64,000 bases of DNA, from positions 52,173,501 to 52,237,500 of the forward strand of contig CM065804.1 of NCBI GenBank assembly GCA_033398695.1. The letters are read 5' to 3'. This document shows, one piece after another, positions 12,394 to 23,218 of the stretch (within the stretch, counting starts at the first letter, position 1; every line of letters begins with the position of its first letter). Under the pieces are notes generated by a model. It was not told the DNA's origin and made no database searches. It was given only the letters and a program-made list of their open reading frames with translations. The stretch comes from Orobanche coerulescens (taxonomy: Eukaryota; Streptophyta; Magnoliopsida; Lamiales; Orobanchaceae). The translations under genes and the position numbers were made by a program.

Positions 12394-15251
12394 TGTAATA
12401 TCCGCAATTTTCGATTTTCGGTAAATTTCTTTTTTTCGTCCGGAGTCTGTTTTGACGACTCACTCATGAAAGTTTCGTCATTTCGAGAATGATTAATTCT
12501 GCACTTTTTGTCATCCGAGTTCGTTTCGGTATCGTTTTGCTGAGTTCCGAGCTTTTTAGCGACTTTTCCGCACTTGAGTTCGATTCTTGCGAATCTCGTC
12601 CGAAACTGTTGTTTCGAGTTTCTCGTAAATTCATTTAATGTTATTATTCATGTTTCGAGCTTTGGTTTGGTGTTTCGATCGCGTATCGTGATTTTCGGAC
12701 GTTTTGGGCCATTTTCGTAATTTCCCAAAGTTTTGGGTAATTACTTCCGTTGTTGAATTCCGAGCCTTCGGGTGGTTGGAATTGTGTGTTCTCTTAGACT
12801 TAGATTCGTCTTTGCGAGTACGTCGTAACCGTATCATCGATTCGTATTCGGGTTCGGGTTTCGGGGTCGTTCGGGCCGTCGGAGTTGGCCCCGGCCGAGT
12901 CATGGCCGGGCAACCTGGGCCCAGGCCGGCACCGGCCGAGTCACGGCCGGTAGTGCTCGGCAGCTTCTGGCCGAGTCACGGCCGGCAGTGCTCAGCCTCT
13001 GGCCGAGCGGTCAGGGCCGCGGCACATGCCGGGCAGGCGCGGCACACTCGTGGCATTTTTCGGCCAAACCGATCGTACCGGGTGCCGCGGCACACTCCGG
13101 CCGAGCCGCGGCACACCGCCGACCACCGGGAGCCATTTTTGGACTCGTGCCGCGGCACACTCCCCAGGGCCGCGGCACTGCGGCTTATTTATGGCCCCGC
13201 AGACGTTTTCTTGACCATTTTCACTCGGTTTTCTTCTCTTCCGCTACGGGGTGTATTGATCATAGATAGATGTTGTTGGACAATAAATCCTTGAAGTCTT
13301 GGAGTTCATATCATCAATCATCAATCCTATAACATCCTCCGATCTACCGAATCAGGTCAGATTTCCTAGAAATCTAGTTTTGGGGAATTTTGGTGTTTTG
13401 GTTGTTTTCATCCGTTTAATCCGATTTAACTTAGGATTATGATGTATTGATGATTATTTAGATGTATTATTTCATTTCCCTTGTTATTCCATGTTTGGAT
13501 CGTATCGATTCGTTGTTTTGGTCGAGTTCTTGATCGACGCCTTGAAGGTGTCCGATAAAATGTCATAGAGGGGTTTTCGGGCGTTCTACGATTATTCTTC
13601 CTCGTATGATCGATGATTTATTGATTATATGTTGTTAGGGTCGAATTCTTGTGAAGAACTCGAGTCGGAACCCTTCCGTTCGTTGTCTTCTTCGGGGCCG
13701 AGCTTCCCGGTCGAACCGTGTTCTTCGGAGCGTTTGGTAGCGGTTATTTAGGCAAGTATCTTATTATAAGACTTGTATCTCGTGAATAGTAATTACGTGT
13801 GATATGAATGACGATTTTGCTTGCCTCCGTAAATATGTTCCGTTTGAGTTGGTTGTGTTTTCCGAAATTTGAAGGCTTTGTGATAATAGTGATATATTGG
13901 TATACGTGTTAGGCGTTGTGCCATTTGTGCAGGATTGCGATGTACATATGAGATGGTTGTACACGTGTTTGTTCAATGTATTGTGTACCGAATGTGTGTT
14001 ATGTTGGTTAAGAGTCGTTGTGATGATCATGATGTTTGTGTTGTTTTGGTTTACATACTTGATTGTACATTTCGGTGTAATGTGGAATGGCTTGACATTT
14101 AATGATTATGAATTATGTCGTGTCGATGTGTGTGTGTTCCAGGTAGGGTCTGACGAGGCCTCTGGAGTTCGGTTCATGATGTGTACGAACAAGGTGTGTG
14201 ATCCAGGTAGGGTCTGACGAGGCCTCTGGAGTTCGGTACATGATGTGTACGAACGATGTTGTGGCCGAGTAGGGTCCGTTGAGGCCTCCGGAGTTCGGTA
14301 CATGATGTGTACGAACAGTGTGTGTGGCCGGGTAGGGTCCGTTGAGGCCTCCGGAGTTCGGTACATGATGTGTACGAACAGTGTGTGTGGCCCGGGTAAG
14401 GTCCGTTGAGGCCTCCGGAGTTCGGTACATAATGTGTACGAACAGTGTGTGTGGCACCGGGTAAGGTCCGTTGAGGCCTCCGGAGTTCGGTACATGATGT
14501 GTACGAACAATGATCGTGTAGCAGTGATTGTTCGGGTAACATTTTAAATATGGATCTCGGACTCATAATGATATATTATTTAGTATGCTTTGAAACGAGA
14601 ATCGGGCTAAGGCCCTAATGTTTACGAAAAGGTTTTGTAAATTGGGACTCGAGGTCCAAAAGAATTTCTGCTTTAAAAATCCCCGAGATGATGTGTTCCT
14701 TTTCAAATATCTCTTACTTGAGTTCGAAATTCTAAAACTTCTCGGGAACATTTTGATAATTGATTTACGTATTAAATTCGTAGTTGCTATTTGCTTGTTA
14801 CATTTCGTATGGTTTGATACTTGCACTAGTAAAACAATGGAGTTTTACTAACCCCCGAGTATTCGGGGGGTGGATGTCTGTTCTGCGTCCAGGTACATGC
14901 AGGTTCAGGGGAGCAGTCACAGGATTAGCACAAGGGGATGACGAGCTGCGATACTAATCAAGAGTTGAGAGTTGGTAGAGTTTAGTTGTATTGTTAGAGT
15001 TGATTCAGTCTTCCGCTGTATTGTATTTCGACCCCTGTGTGGGTAATGTTGTTAGTCAGTCCTGTTGATCGAGTTGTGTGACCTCATCGGTCTGTGTGTT
15101 TATGTGTAAGTGACCTTAACGGTTTGTATTATTATATTGTTTGACCCTGGTCGGGCAAGCATTTGGTTGTTTATGGACGTTTAGCCTGGTAGATCCTTGC
15201 GGAAAGGGTTTACGGCGTGTAATATTCCCATACGGTTTTGGGGGTGTTACA
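12394..15251 (+). repeat. 3' LTR of LARD-P
   Basis: The LTR is 2,858 bp and near-identical in outline to the 5' copy. The palindrome block lies at 13082-13178 (GTGCCGCGGCAC) and the six-unit tandem array at about 14137-14510. Differences from the 5' LTR concentrate in the GC-rich block and array. It is followed by the TGCAT duplication at 15252-15256. Confidence 0.88.
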
Positions 15252-16183
15252 TGCATGAAGACCATGCGATGTTCATAGTCCATGATATTCATCACCTTCA
15301 TCACGGAGATTGAGAGAAGCATATTTCCAGGAAGGGGGGTCCTCCGATCTAACGAAACACCGAAGTGTAGTGCGATAGGGGTAATCAAACCCCCTATCCA
15401 TATCTCCCCCTTAGGCTTTGTGGCGACATCCTCAAAATGTTCCGCTACCATGGCCCCGGTTGCCGGAATTGAGTCGTCGAGCATGTGAGTCAGGATATAT
15501 AACTCCCGTAGTGAAATGGGCCTGCTTTCCTTTCGGCCATATATGGTATTCGCAATCACCTTGTGTAGGTATCTGAGTACGGGATTGCGAATGTTCGATC
15601 CTTTAGCCGATCTTGCAATGTAATATCACGCCTCACTCCCCGGGTATTCTACCATGGATCTCCAGTAAGTTTCACAAGCAAACCGATTTATCGGGTAATG
15701 GCCCTCGTGTCTTGCATGATAAATTTCCTTCAACTGGATGATAGTCAGCGTCTCTTCGTTGTTGTTAATCCGGAATGTCATTTCGGTCAGTTCTCGTGTC
15801 ACCGGATCTCTTCTTACAGTTAGAGTACTGAGAAACTCCATCGTCAGACATTTATAAGTCGGCCATTGTTGAGTCATCATCCATGCCCAATGCACTCTTC
15901 CAAGGAATTTCATCACATCTTCCCTTATCCCCATTGCAATCATGCATTCGTCATCGGGACACCTTGTAGGGAGCATTTTTTCTGTCCCAGCATTTCCCAC
16001 CTCTCATATTGCGCTTCAGGTAGATTGATTCCATAAGATTCCGGAGTCTCCACAGCCCTTTGAATAGCATTTCTTGCCGGCTGCACTTGTTCCCCGCCAT
16101 TCCTACTCCTTCCGCGTTGAGCATTTCCTCGTCCTCTTCCTCGTGCAAAAGAGGACGATGCCGATTGAGAACGTATTCCTCCC
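15252..16183 (-). pseudogene. ATHILA ORF-1-like protein, N-terminal and central part (Athila-M)
   Basis: On the minus strand an Arg/Gly-rich stretch (ARGRGRGNAQRGRSR, about 16145-16100) leads into a domain shared with the intact relative at 23219-24829. Matching segments are MGIREDVMKFLG with LTMEFLSTLTV (relative: LTVEFLSTLEV), and IWIGGLITPIALHFGV (relative: IGIGAFVTPIAEHLGV). The frame shifts near 15985 and a stop separates the two halves near 15626. The gene resumes at 6507 after the LARD-P insertion. No initiator ATG is evident. The function of this family is unknown; it lies where other Athila elements have an env-like ORF. Confidence 0.7.
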
Positions 16184-16475
16184 CTAAACTTATAGTAAGT
16201 AATAAAATTCCCCCAATATAAATATTATCGATCAAAACAACTCCCAAGCAAAATCTATCGTTTAAATTCATCATCTTCGTCATGGAAAACATCTCTTAAT
16301 TACAAGAATTTTCAATCGATAAATTCAATCATCAATGCATGAAGAATTATCGAAAATCCCCAAATTTTATAACCTTCAATTTATTCAAGAACCCTAGATA
16401 ATTAAAGACTAGCGATTCAAATCATCATAGCATGTTCATAACAAAGAATAATCATCAAAAACATTAGAAACATAC
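16184..16475 (-). other. Candidate 5'-UTR intron of the Athila-M ORF-1-like gene
   Basis: On the minus strand a good donor (TCAAG/GTATGTTTC) lies at 16475-16476 and a plausible acceptor (AGTTTAG/GGGAGG) at about 16184. The stretch is AT-rich with no coding signal. A donor TCAAG/GTACG occurs in the same relative position in Athila-P (22611-22612). The acceptor choice here is tentative. Confidence 0.45.
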
Positions 16476-16540
16476 CTTGATTTCGGAGAAATTGAAGAAA
16501 GAAAAAAAAATTAAACCCTGGTCCCAATTCGTCCGATTTG

Positions 16541-17581
16541 TGTTGGAACATTTTGTTCCATACATAAATTAAAAGTGTTTTGATGATTGATGTTGATAAG
16601 CAAAACAAAACAACGAAGAGGCGAAGCCAAGAATCGAAGAAAACGAAGCTGGAAAATAGTGTTCTGCACAAGCTTAACGTACGTAACTCAGCATGATTAA
16701 CGTACGTAAATGAAGCAGCCTTAACGTACGTAAGGGAAGTAATATAACGTACGTAAGGTAGTTCAAACCAAGTGAACGTTGGAGGAGTCAAAGTCAGAAA
16801 AGCATCCAACGGATATATGACGTCAGCAGTGACGTAATGTTAACGTACGTAACAAAGGAAAGGCTAACGTACGTAACTCAAAATGACGAAACTCCCTAGA
16901 CTGAAACTGAAAGAGGCTTACGTACGTAACCTGTAGAGGTTAACGTATGTAACAGTGATTACGTACATAATGGAATGGATATAACGTACGTAAAGAAGGT
17001 TCAGCAGCTAACGGCTAGTTTGAAGATGGAGCCTATAAATACCATCCCTATGGTATTGTTTGAGTACAACAACCTTGAGCAAATTGTCTATTCTTATGAT
17101 ATTATTATACACATTCTTGTTGTTGATATTGAGCTTAATTGTAAGTGTTTGAGTGAGAATTCACGAAAACATACACGAGTGGTAAAAGAAAAGATACGAT
17201 TGGATTCGGTGTTATTAGGATCAAGTATCCGGCATTGTTAGAATCGCAATCGCTATCGAGTGAGGTTTATCTAGTACCCATAGAAAGCTAGAGAGGTTGA
17301 TTCCTTGTCCGATAGAAAAGGAAAACGGTTTAACTTGGACCGACGCAAAGACAAGTACGAGTGGTATATCACGGACCAATAGAAGACGTGATTGTAACGG
17401 TTATACCTCGACCAATAGAAGAGAGGAGAAGAGGTTTTTCTTTAGCCTATTGAAAAAGATACCGAGAGAGGACGTAGGCTCGTTTATAGCCGAACCTCTA
17501 TAAATCTGTGTGTGCTCTTATTTTCCGCACTTATATTTACGCTTCCGCAAACGGCGCAAATATCCGAATCCGTACCCAACA
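16541..17581 (+). repeat. 5' LTR of the TR-GAG element
   Basis: It starts TGTTGGAACATTTTGTTCC and ends CGTACCCAACA. The inner ends form the inverted pair TGTTGG/CCAACA, and TGTTGGAACA is followed by TGTTCCATACA, a second small inverted repeat. It holds the TACGTACGTA array and a TATA box at 17033-17041. It is related to the minus-strand LTR at 46927-48106. Confidence 0.92.
16673..17041 (+). promoter_or_regulatory. Ten-copy TTAACGTACGTAAC palindrome array with TATA box
   Basis: Copies lie near 16674, 16698, 16719, 16744, 16839, 16864, 16917, 16938, 16957 and 16980; eight keep the exact ACGTACGT core. The TATA box CCTATAAATACC is at 17032-17043. The 3' LTR carries the same ten (19788-20105). 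Two 5'-LTR copies (near 16938 and 16957) are altered by CpG transitions (ACGTATGT, ACGTACAT) where the 3' LTR is intact. ACGT is the usual plant bZIP-binding core, so transcription-factor binding is plausible. Confidence 0.75.
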
Positions 17582-17639
17582 ATTGGTATCGGAGCCATAC
17601 TCCAATACGCGGCTTAACATCCGAGGAGAAAAAGATCCA

Positions 17640-18650
17640 ATGGAGTTTCAATTCTCTCCAGTCGAAGGCCTTGCTCTCAACCGACCACCATTCTTTGATG
17701 GCTCAAATTATTTGACGTGGAAGAAGAAGATGTCGATATTCATCCGAGCATACGATATAGAGATTTGGAAGATTATTTGCCTTGGCCCAAAAGTTCCTAT
17801 CAAATCCGACGGTACACTCAAATCTTTCGAAGAATACGACGATGCCGATTGGAAAAATGACCATCTAAATTGTAAGGCTACTCAACTTTTATTTTGTGCC
17901 TTAAATCCGGAAGAGGTCAATCGAATCTCATCGTGTGAGAGTGCGAAAGAAATATGGAAAATTCTAGAAATCACACACGAAGGGACGACTCAAGTCAAGG
18001 AGACGAAGATAAATATGCTTCTCCATGACTACGAGTTATTCATGATGAAGGGTGACGAGTCCATCACCAATATGCTCGATCGATTCTCGGTCATCACCAA
18101 TGAACTAGCTTCGTTTGGCAAACCATTATCTAGTAGTGAAAAAGTCAAGAAAATCTTAAGATCACTACCTAGCGAATGGGACGGCACCGTGACCGCAATT
18201 ATGGAATCCAAAGATCTCAACACGCTCGATTTTAGTGCCCTTGTTGGTTCACTAATCAATTATGAGATTGTTTTAAAATCACGAAGTGTCAAGCCGAAGC
18301 CGAAGGAACGATCGTTAGCCATGAAGGCTAAGATTTCGAGGAAGAAAGAAGAAACCCCGGTGGAGGAAAGCGACGAAGAAGCGGCATATTATGCCAAGAA
18401 TATTAATAAATTCCAAACTTTATTAAACCGGAGGAAGAAGGATATCTCGGGCGAATCTAAGAAATTCCACAACTCTTGTCGATTATGTGGTAAACCAGGC
18501 CACTTTGCTAAAAATTGCCGTGTCAAACCCAAGAAGGAGATTCTCATAGCAACATGGAGCGATGACGACGAAGATGATGAGTTCATCAATCAAAATAATC
18601 TCGCTCTCATGGCCCGGAGTTCGTTCGACGACAGCGACGTCGAAAGCTAA
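17640..18650 (+). CDS. gag: Sirevirus-type Gag
   Basis: A 336-codon frame starts at the ATG at 17640, 59 bp after the 5' LTR and just past the primer binding site. I prefer this ATG because the typical copia Gag start (RPPFFDGSNYLTWKKKM) follows at once. The UBN2-like Gag core spans about residues 20-220 (KEIWKILEITHEGT, LRSLPSEWDGTVTAI). A zinc knuckle CRLCGKPGHFAKNC is at residues 280-293 (18477-18518), followed by an acidic run SDDDEDDEF. The stop at 18648 is followed in the same frame by a further 176 codons, so the ancestral protein was longer. Gag forms the particle and packages RNA. Confidence 0.88.
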   Translation: MEFQFSPVEGLALNRPPFFDGSNYLTWKKKMSIFIRAYDIEIWKIICLGPKVPIKSDGTLKSFEEYDDADWKNDHLNCKATQLLFCALNPEEVNRISSCESAKEIWKILEITHEGTTQVKETKINMLLHDYELFMMKGDESITNMLDRFSVITNELASFGKPLSSSEKVKKILRSLPSEWDGTVTAIMESKDLNTLDFSALVGSLINYEIVLKSRSVKPKPKERSLAMKAKISRKKEETPVEESDEEAAYYAKNINKFQTLLNRRKKDISGESKKFHNSCRLCGKPGHFAKNCRVKPKKEILIATWSDDDEDDEFINQNNLALMARSSFDDSDVES

Positions 18651-19181
18651 GTAAGTACATCCTCCCGTGACGAACTTTTTGATGCCTTTAAGTTATTACA
18701 TACGGATTTCCAAAATGCTTTATCCGAAATAAAATCCCTTAAGTCTAAAATTAAATCTTTGGAAATTGAAAATTCCAAAATTATCGAAAAGGGAAAATTT
18801 GTTGAAATCGATCATTCAAAGTGTATTGAAAATGAAAATATTTTGAAGAATGATCTCGTTAAAATCCAAATCGAGCTTAAATCTTTGACAAAGAAATTTT
18901 CGTGTGGAAACGAGAAATTTGAACAAATGTTATGTGTTCAAAAATATACTTTAAATAAAGAGGGGTTAGGATTCAAACCACATTCGAAAAATGAATCCGT
19001 TAATTTTAAAATACCCCATTGCGAAAAGTGTTTAAAAATTGGGCATCATATTTCAAGTTGCAAAAGCCCGAGACGGATGATAAAAATTAAGAAAATTTGG
19101 GTTCCTAAAGGAACAATCGTTTCAAATACCGTCTATGTTTCCAAACAAAAACCAACTATAGGTTGGATCCCCAAAAATTGA
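18651..19181 (+). pseudogene. In-frame C-terminal extension of Gag beyond one stop codon
   Basis: This stays in the gag frame and is open to 19181. It encodes a Lys/Glu/Ile-rich coiled-coil segment (IKSLKSKIKSLEIENSKI) and a second CCHC-like finger CEKCLKIGHHISSC (19020-19061), ending PTIGWIPKN. Other Sirevirus Gags have a coiled coil after the first knuckle, so the single TAA at 18648-18650 looks like a point mutation. Stop readthrough cannot be excluded. There is no protease after it. Confidence 0.7.
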
Positions 19182-19197
19182 TTTTTGTATCTTACTC

Positions 19198-19653
19198 AGG
19201 GGGAGTATTTTTTTTAAGGGGAGATAATATTTTCAGGGGGAGTTTTTACCCTCTATGCATTTATTTATCATAAATTGATATCGTGCACATTTCAATTGCT
19301 ATTTTTTTTACTTTTTGATGAAACAAAAAGGGGGAGAGAAAGGAGGAAAATAAGAAAAATGGGATTTACCCTAAAAGGGGGAGAAACTAAGGAGTTGAAA
19401 AATGAAAAGGAGAAGTCGAAAAAATGACAGAAAAAGAAAAATGAGGAGACGTCGACAAGACGATGAAAAATTAATGAAAGTGAGAAAAGAAAAAGAGAAA
19501 AGAAAAGAAGGAGTCGAAAAAGAAATGGGAGAAGATTCTAACGAAACGGACAAAGCCGAAAACTTTGGTCTATACACATATACATATACTTGTATTTTTT
19601 CATGAAAATCCCATTGACGAAGTGTTGTTTTGTAATCATCAAAAGGGGGAGAT
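19198..19653 (+). other. Multiple polypurine tracts upstream of 3' LTR (Sirevirus hallmark)
   Basis: Repeated purine tracts occur at about 19198 (CAGGGGGAGT), 19216 (AAGGGGAGATAA), 19235 (CAGGGGGAGTT), 19325 (AAAAAGGGGGAGAGAAAGG), 19372 (AAAAGGGGGAGAAAC) and 19641 (AAAAGGGGGAGAT, adjoining the LTR). Multiple polypurine tracts are a published Sirevirus feature, which supports the lineage call for this pol-less element. Confidence 0.75.
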
Positions 19654-20694
19654 TGTTGGAACATTTTTTTCCATACATAAATTAAAAGTGTTTTGATGAT
19701 TGATGTTGATAAGCAAAACAAAACAACGAAGAGGCGAAGCCAAGAATCGAAGAAAACGAAGCTGGAAAATAGTGTTCTGCACAAGCTTAACGTACGTAAC
19801 TCAGCATGATTAACGTACGTAAATGAAGCAGCCTTAACGTACGTAAGGGAAGTAATATAACGTACGTAAGGTAGTTCAAACCAAGTGAACGTTGGAGGAG
19901 TCAAAGTCAGAAAAGCATCCAACGGATATATGACGTCAGCAGTGACGTAATGTTAACGTACGTAACAAAGGAAAGGCTAACGTACGTAACTCAAAATGAC
20001 GAAACTCCCTGGACTGAAACTGAAAGAGGCTTACGTACGTATCCTGTATAGGTTAACGTACGTAACAGTGATTACGTACGTAATGGAATGGATATAACGT
20101 ACGTAAAGAATGTTCAGCAGCTAACGGCTAGTTTGAAGATGGAGCCTATAAATACCATCCCTATGGTATTGTTTGAGTACAACAACCTTGAGCAAATTGT
20201 CTATTCTTGTGATATTATTATACACATTCTTGTTGTTGATATTGAGCTTAATTGTAAGTGTTTGAGTGAGAATTCACGAAAACATACACGAGTGGTAAAA
20301 GAAAAGATACAATTGGATTCGGTGTTATTAGGATCAAGTATCCGGCATTGTTAGAATCGCAATCGCTATCGAGTGAGGTTTATCTAGTACCCATACAAAG
20401 CTAGAGAGGTTGATTCCTTGTCCGATAGAAAAGGAAAACGGTTTAACTTGGACCGACGCAAAGACAAGTACGAGTGGTATATCACGGACCAATAGAAGAC
20501 GTGATTGTAACGGTTATACCTCGACCGATAGAAGAGAGGAGAAGAGGTTTTTCTTTAGCCTATTGAAAAAGATACCGAGAGAGTACGTAGGCTCATTTAT
20601 AGCCGAACCTCTATAAATCTGTGTGTGCTCTTATTTTCCGCACTTATATTTACGCTTCCGCAAACGGCGCAAATATCCGAATCCGTACCCAACA
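19654..20694 (+). repeat. 3' LTR of the TR-GAG element
   Basis: It is the same length (1,041 bp) as the 5' LTR and collinear with it. It keeps ten TACGTA-type palindromes (19788-20105) and a TATA box at about 20145-20154. It is followed by the ATTTG duplication. Confidence 0.92.
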
Positions 20695-21065
20695 ATTTGC
20701 TCCTTAGAAGAGTGAAATTGGTTGAAAGATGATGATTATGTAGTTGATTCTTGTATCTCTTCTTGATTTTGCATAAAATTTCTTTAAAAACGAAGAGAAA
20801 AATCGGTATTGTAGCAGCTAGGGTTCGCAGGTTTCGCAGGGAGGAAGAAAAATAAAATTTGGAGAAGATAAAAAATGGGAAACGGCCGTGCTCCTTTTTA
20901 TACCTGACCGACTGACACGGTCGTGTCGTGCTGTACGTAATAACCCAAAACTCACTGTCGGCCGACTCGGCCGTGTCATATCGGCCAAGACTATCGGCCG
21001 ATAGGCCCAACCGATACCCAGACAGAATGCCGGCAGTGGATCCTATCGACCCCTCTATCGGCCGA
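20695..21065 (-). promoter_or_regulatory. Promoter-like region and first exon of the Athila-M ORF-1-like gene
   Basis: On the minus strand palindrome words CTATCGGCCGATAG and CGGCCGAGTCGGCCG with ACACGACCGTGTC-type variants (about 21060-20910) precede GGTATAAAAAGG (TATA, 20893-20904). A pyrimidine-rich leader follows, containing AACCCTAGCTGC and running to the TR-GAG insertion at 20695. The leader resumes at 16540 and reaches a splice donor at 16475. There is no upstream pol sequence; the right border abuts the oppositely oriented Athila-P near 21066. Confidence 0.6.
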
Positions 21066-21995
21066 AAGGCTCCTGGAAGTTCGAATGTGAAGGATTTTGA
21101 GGTAAAAGCTCCATTTCCACAGCGATTGGCCAAGTCGAGATATGATGAAAAGCTTCAACAATTTATCGACATGTTTCAAAAGGTGAATATCAACATTCCA
21201 CTTCTAGACGCTTTGAGAGACATGCCGGGGTACGTGAAATTCTTGAAAGACGTTGTGGCAAGCAAGAGAAAGTTGGGAAAGTTTGAAACAATAAATTTGA
21301 CAGAGAAGTGTAGCGCTATCATTCAAAACAAGCTCCCGCTCAAGCAGAAGGATCCGGGACATTTTACTTTGACATGCATGATTGGCGACCAAACGTTCCG
21401 TAATGGGTTGTGTGATCTCGGGGCAAGCATCAATCTTATGCCTCTATCCATCTTTAAGAAGTTGAAGATTGGGGAGATGAAGCCGACTACCATTTCTCTA
21501 CTCATGGCGGACCGGTCGGTCACTTATCCGAGGGGAGTTGTGGAGGATGTGCTCGTTAGAGTCCAACACTTAGTCTTCCCGGCCGATTTCGTAGTTCTGG
21601 ATATGCCCGAGGACGAGAATCAACCACTGATATTTGGGAGACCGTTTCTAGCGACGGGGAGAGCACTTATAGACATCCAAGAGGGTGATCTTACCTTCTG
21701 GGTTAATGATCAAAATCTGAAAATTTCCATCTATGACGCGATGAAGAAGCCCGAGGATGCGCCCGAGGAATGTTATGAAATTGAGTCTATTATGCCACCC
21801 CCGTCCGACTTGTTGGAGCACTGCATTTCACACTCCATTTACTCACATTCCGATGTTGATGAAATTTCCGAGGATTTGCGAGAGTATGTTCGAATGTTGG
21901 AGGCGAACGAGAGTCGATCTAATGAGAGGAACGTATGCTATCTTGATATCAAGAAACCCGTTCAAGGGGGAGTTGTCGCTGAAGACCCGGAATGA
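21066..21995 (+). pseudogene. Athila-type Gag C-terminus and retropepsin, RT/integrase deleted (Athila-P)
   Basis: The fragment carries the Athila linker (PFPQRLAKSRYDEKLQQF, MPGYVKFLKDVVASKRKL), then an aspartic protease. The active-site motif is CDLGASINLMPLSIF (D codon within 21411-21425), and LIFGRPFLATGRALID is the second conserved block. After the protease come about 100 residues, then a stop at 21993 and the sequence GCACTTGTTGGGAGGTAACCC, which usually follows pol. RT, RNase H and integrase are therefore deleted in between. The upstream frame (20928-21065) is palindrome-derived and not genuine. No 5' LTR or Gag N-terminus is present. Confidence 0.75.
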
Positions 21996-22611
21996 ATGAG
22001 GTATCGTCTAGCTAAAGACGTTAAACGTAGCACTTGTTGGGAGGTAACCCAACGTATGTATATTAGTTCGTTTTAGTCGTTTATTTTCGATTTTTCGTTT
22101 GAGTGATTTTTGTAGTTTCTAGTTTCGTAGTAGCTTTGTTAGTTTTGTTAATTTCTAATCCATGCACGCCAAGTTTTGGATACTTGCAGGTCTTTAATCA
22201 CCATATCCAGGCGAAAACGGGACCAAGTTTGCGAACAGAAAGGCTGGAAAATTTTTTTGAGACAGAAGATCCTATCGGGCGAGCCTGTCGGCCGATAGGC
22301 CCGGCCGATAGGCTGAGGAAAATTAAAAAAAATTTTATGTTACAAGCAGTGGTCGATAGGGTCTGCCTATCGACCGATATCCCACCCGATATGAGGTATG
22401 TAAGAGACAGAAGTTCCTATCGGCCCAGCCTATCGGCCGATAGGCCCGGCCGATAGGAACATACCCGGCCCAGTATCCACTTCGACCCGGTTGATTAATA
22501 CCCCTTTTAAACACCTTCACACCCGATTTTCTCACACACTTACACACTTATCGGCCGATAGAACGAAAGGGGCGACTTTTTTCTACTTTTCTTCCTTCAA
22601 ACTCGATCAAG
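21996..22611 (+). promoter_or_regulatory. Pol-to-ORF-1 spacer with CTATCGGCCGATAG array, TATA-like box and first exon
   Basis: After the pol-end signature (about 22010-22055) come palindromes: TCGGCCGATAGGC and CGGCCGATAGG at 22285-22313, variants near 22365, CCTATCGGCCGATAGG near 22430, and TATCGGCCGATA at 22549-22560. A TATA-like CCTTTTAAACACC lies at 22503-22515. The leader then runs into the donor GATCAAG/GTACG at 22611-22612. The order matches the minus-strand copy (20695-21065), supporting a dedicated promoter for the downstream gene. Confidence 0.6.
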
Positions 22612-23208
22612 GTACGTAGTTTCGACTCTTAATCCTATTGCTTTTCAATTCTATACATGTTTTGAAGCACTTTGACGGATTCTTTTTGGAGTTTTGATGA
22701 AAATCGAATTGGGGATCCACTTTTTGGGGCTTTTGCTAAACTTTGATGTTCTTTGAATTTGATGCCCGATTGTTGATAGAATCTTGATGGAATCATGTTA
22801 TCTATGCTTGATTGTTCATGGGTACTTCGAATTGGGGGATTAATTGATGAAATTGAACGAATTTTGAAAAAACCCCCAAATTGGAAGAACCCTAATTTCG
22901 AAATTTTTGAAATTGGGTGAATTTGTTGAATTGAATGGTTAATTGGGATTGATATGAGTTGAATTGTGGATGAATTAGATTGGATTGGAGAGAATTTGCC
23001 CTAATATGATCGTAGTGTGTTGTTTTGTTATTGTGGGTGGTGATTTTGATCCTTTGAATATGAAATGGGGGAGTCTAAGTTTGGGGGAGATTGTGTGATT
23101 TATAGGGGTCTCAGATGTTATTGTGGGATTATTGGATTATGTCGATGCTCGTTGAATGTTTGTATTATGAGTTGTTTATTGGATTTTAATTGGATGGTTG
23201 TTTTGTAG
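22612..23208 (+). other. Candidate 5'-UTR intron of the Athila-P ORF-1-like gene
   Basis: A GT donor (CAAG/GTACGTAG) at 22612 and an AG acceptor after TTGGATGGTTGTTTTGTAG at 23207-23208 bound an AT-rich, non-coding 597 bp. The ATG of the ORF lies 11 bp into the next exon (GAACTTTGAAATGGG). A pyrimidine/T-rich tract precedes the acceptor. Splicing is inferred, not shown. Confidence 0.65.
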
Positions 23209-23218
23209 GAACTTTGAA

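Larger units (their letters stand above)
6508..15251 (+). mobile_element. LARD-like non-autonomous LTR retrotransposon (LARD-P)
   Basis: It has two long LTRs (6508-9418 and 12394-15251), both TGTAATATCC...GGGGGTGTTACA. A primer binding site TGGTATCAGAGC lies at 9423-9434 and a polypurine tract TTTTAAGGAGGGTAGAA just before 12394. The 5-bp target duplication TGCAT occurs at 6503-6507 and 15252-15256. The roughly 2,975 bp internal region has no gag or pol frame, so by definition this is a large retrotransposon derivative needing proteins from another element. It sits inside the ORF-1-like gene of Athila-M, so it is younger than that element. The LTR pair is visibly very similar. Confidence 0.9.
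16541..20694 (+). mobile_element. TR-GAG element: gag-only Sirevirus derivative
   Basis: The LTRs are two 1,041 bp repeats (16541-17581 and 19654-20694) with TGTTGG...CCAACA ends. The target duplication ATTTG occurs at 16536-16540 and 20695-20699. A primer binding site TGGTATCGGAGC begins at 17584, and several polypurine tracts precede the 3' LTR. The 2,072 bp internal region encodes only gag. The two LTRs differ at roughly a dozen sites by eye, so insertion is recent. It landed in the 5' exon of the Athila-M ORF-1-like gene. Movement would need pol from a full Sirevirus. Confidence 0.9.

Noticed and set aside
20928..21065. N-terminal extension of the gag-protease frame
   Set aside because: It is translated from palindrome-rich promoter sequence of the opposite-strand element. 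Family homology starts only at about 21066.
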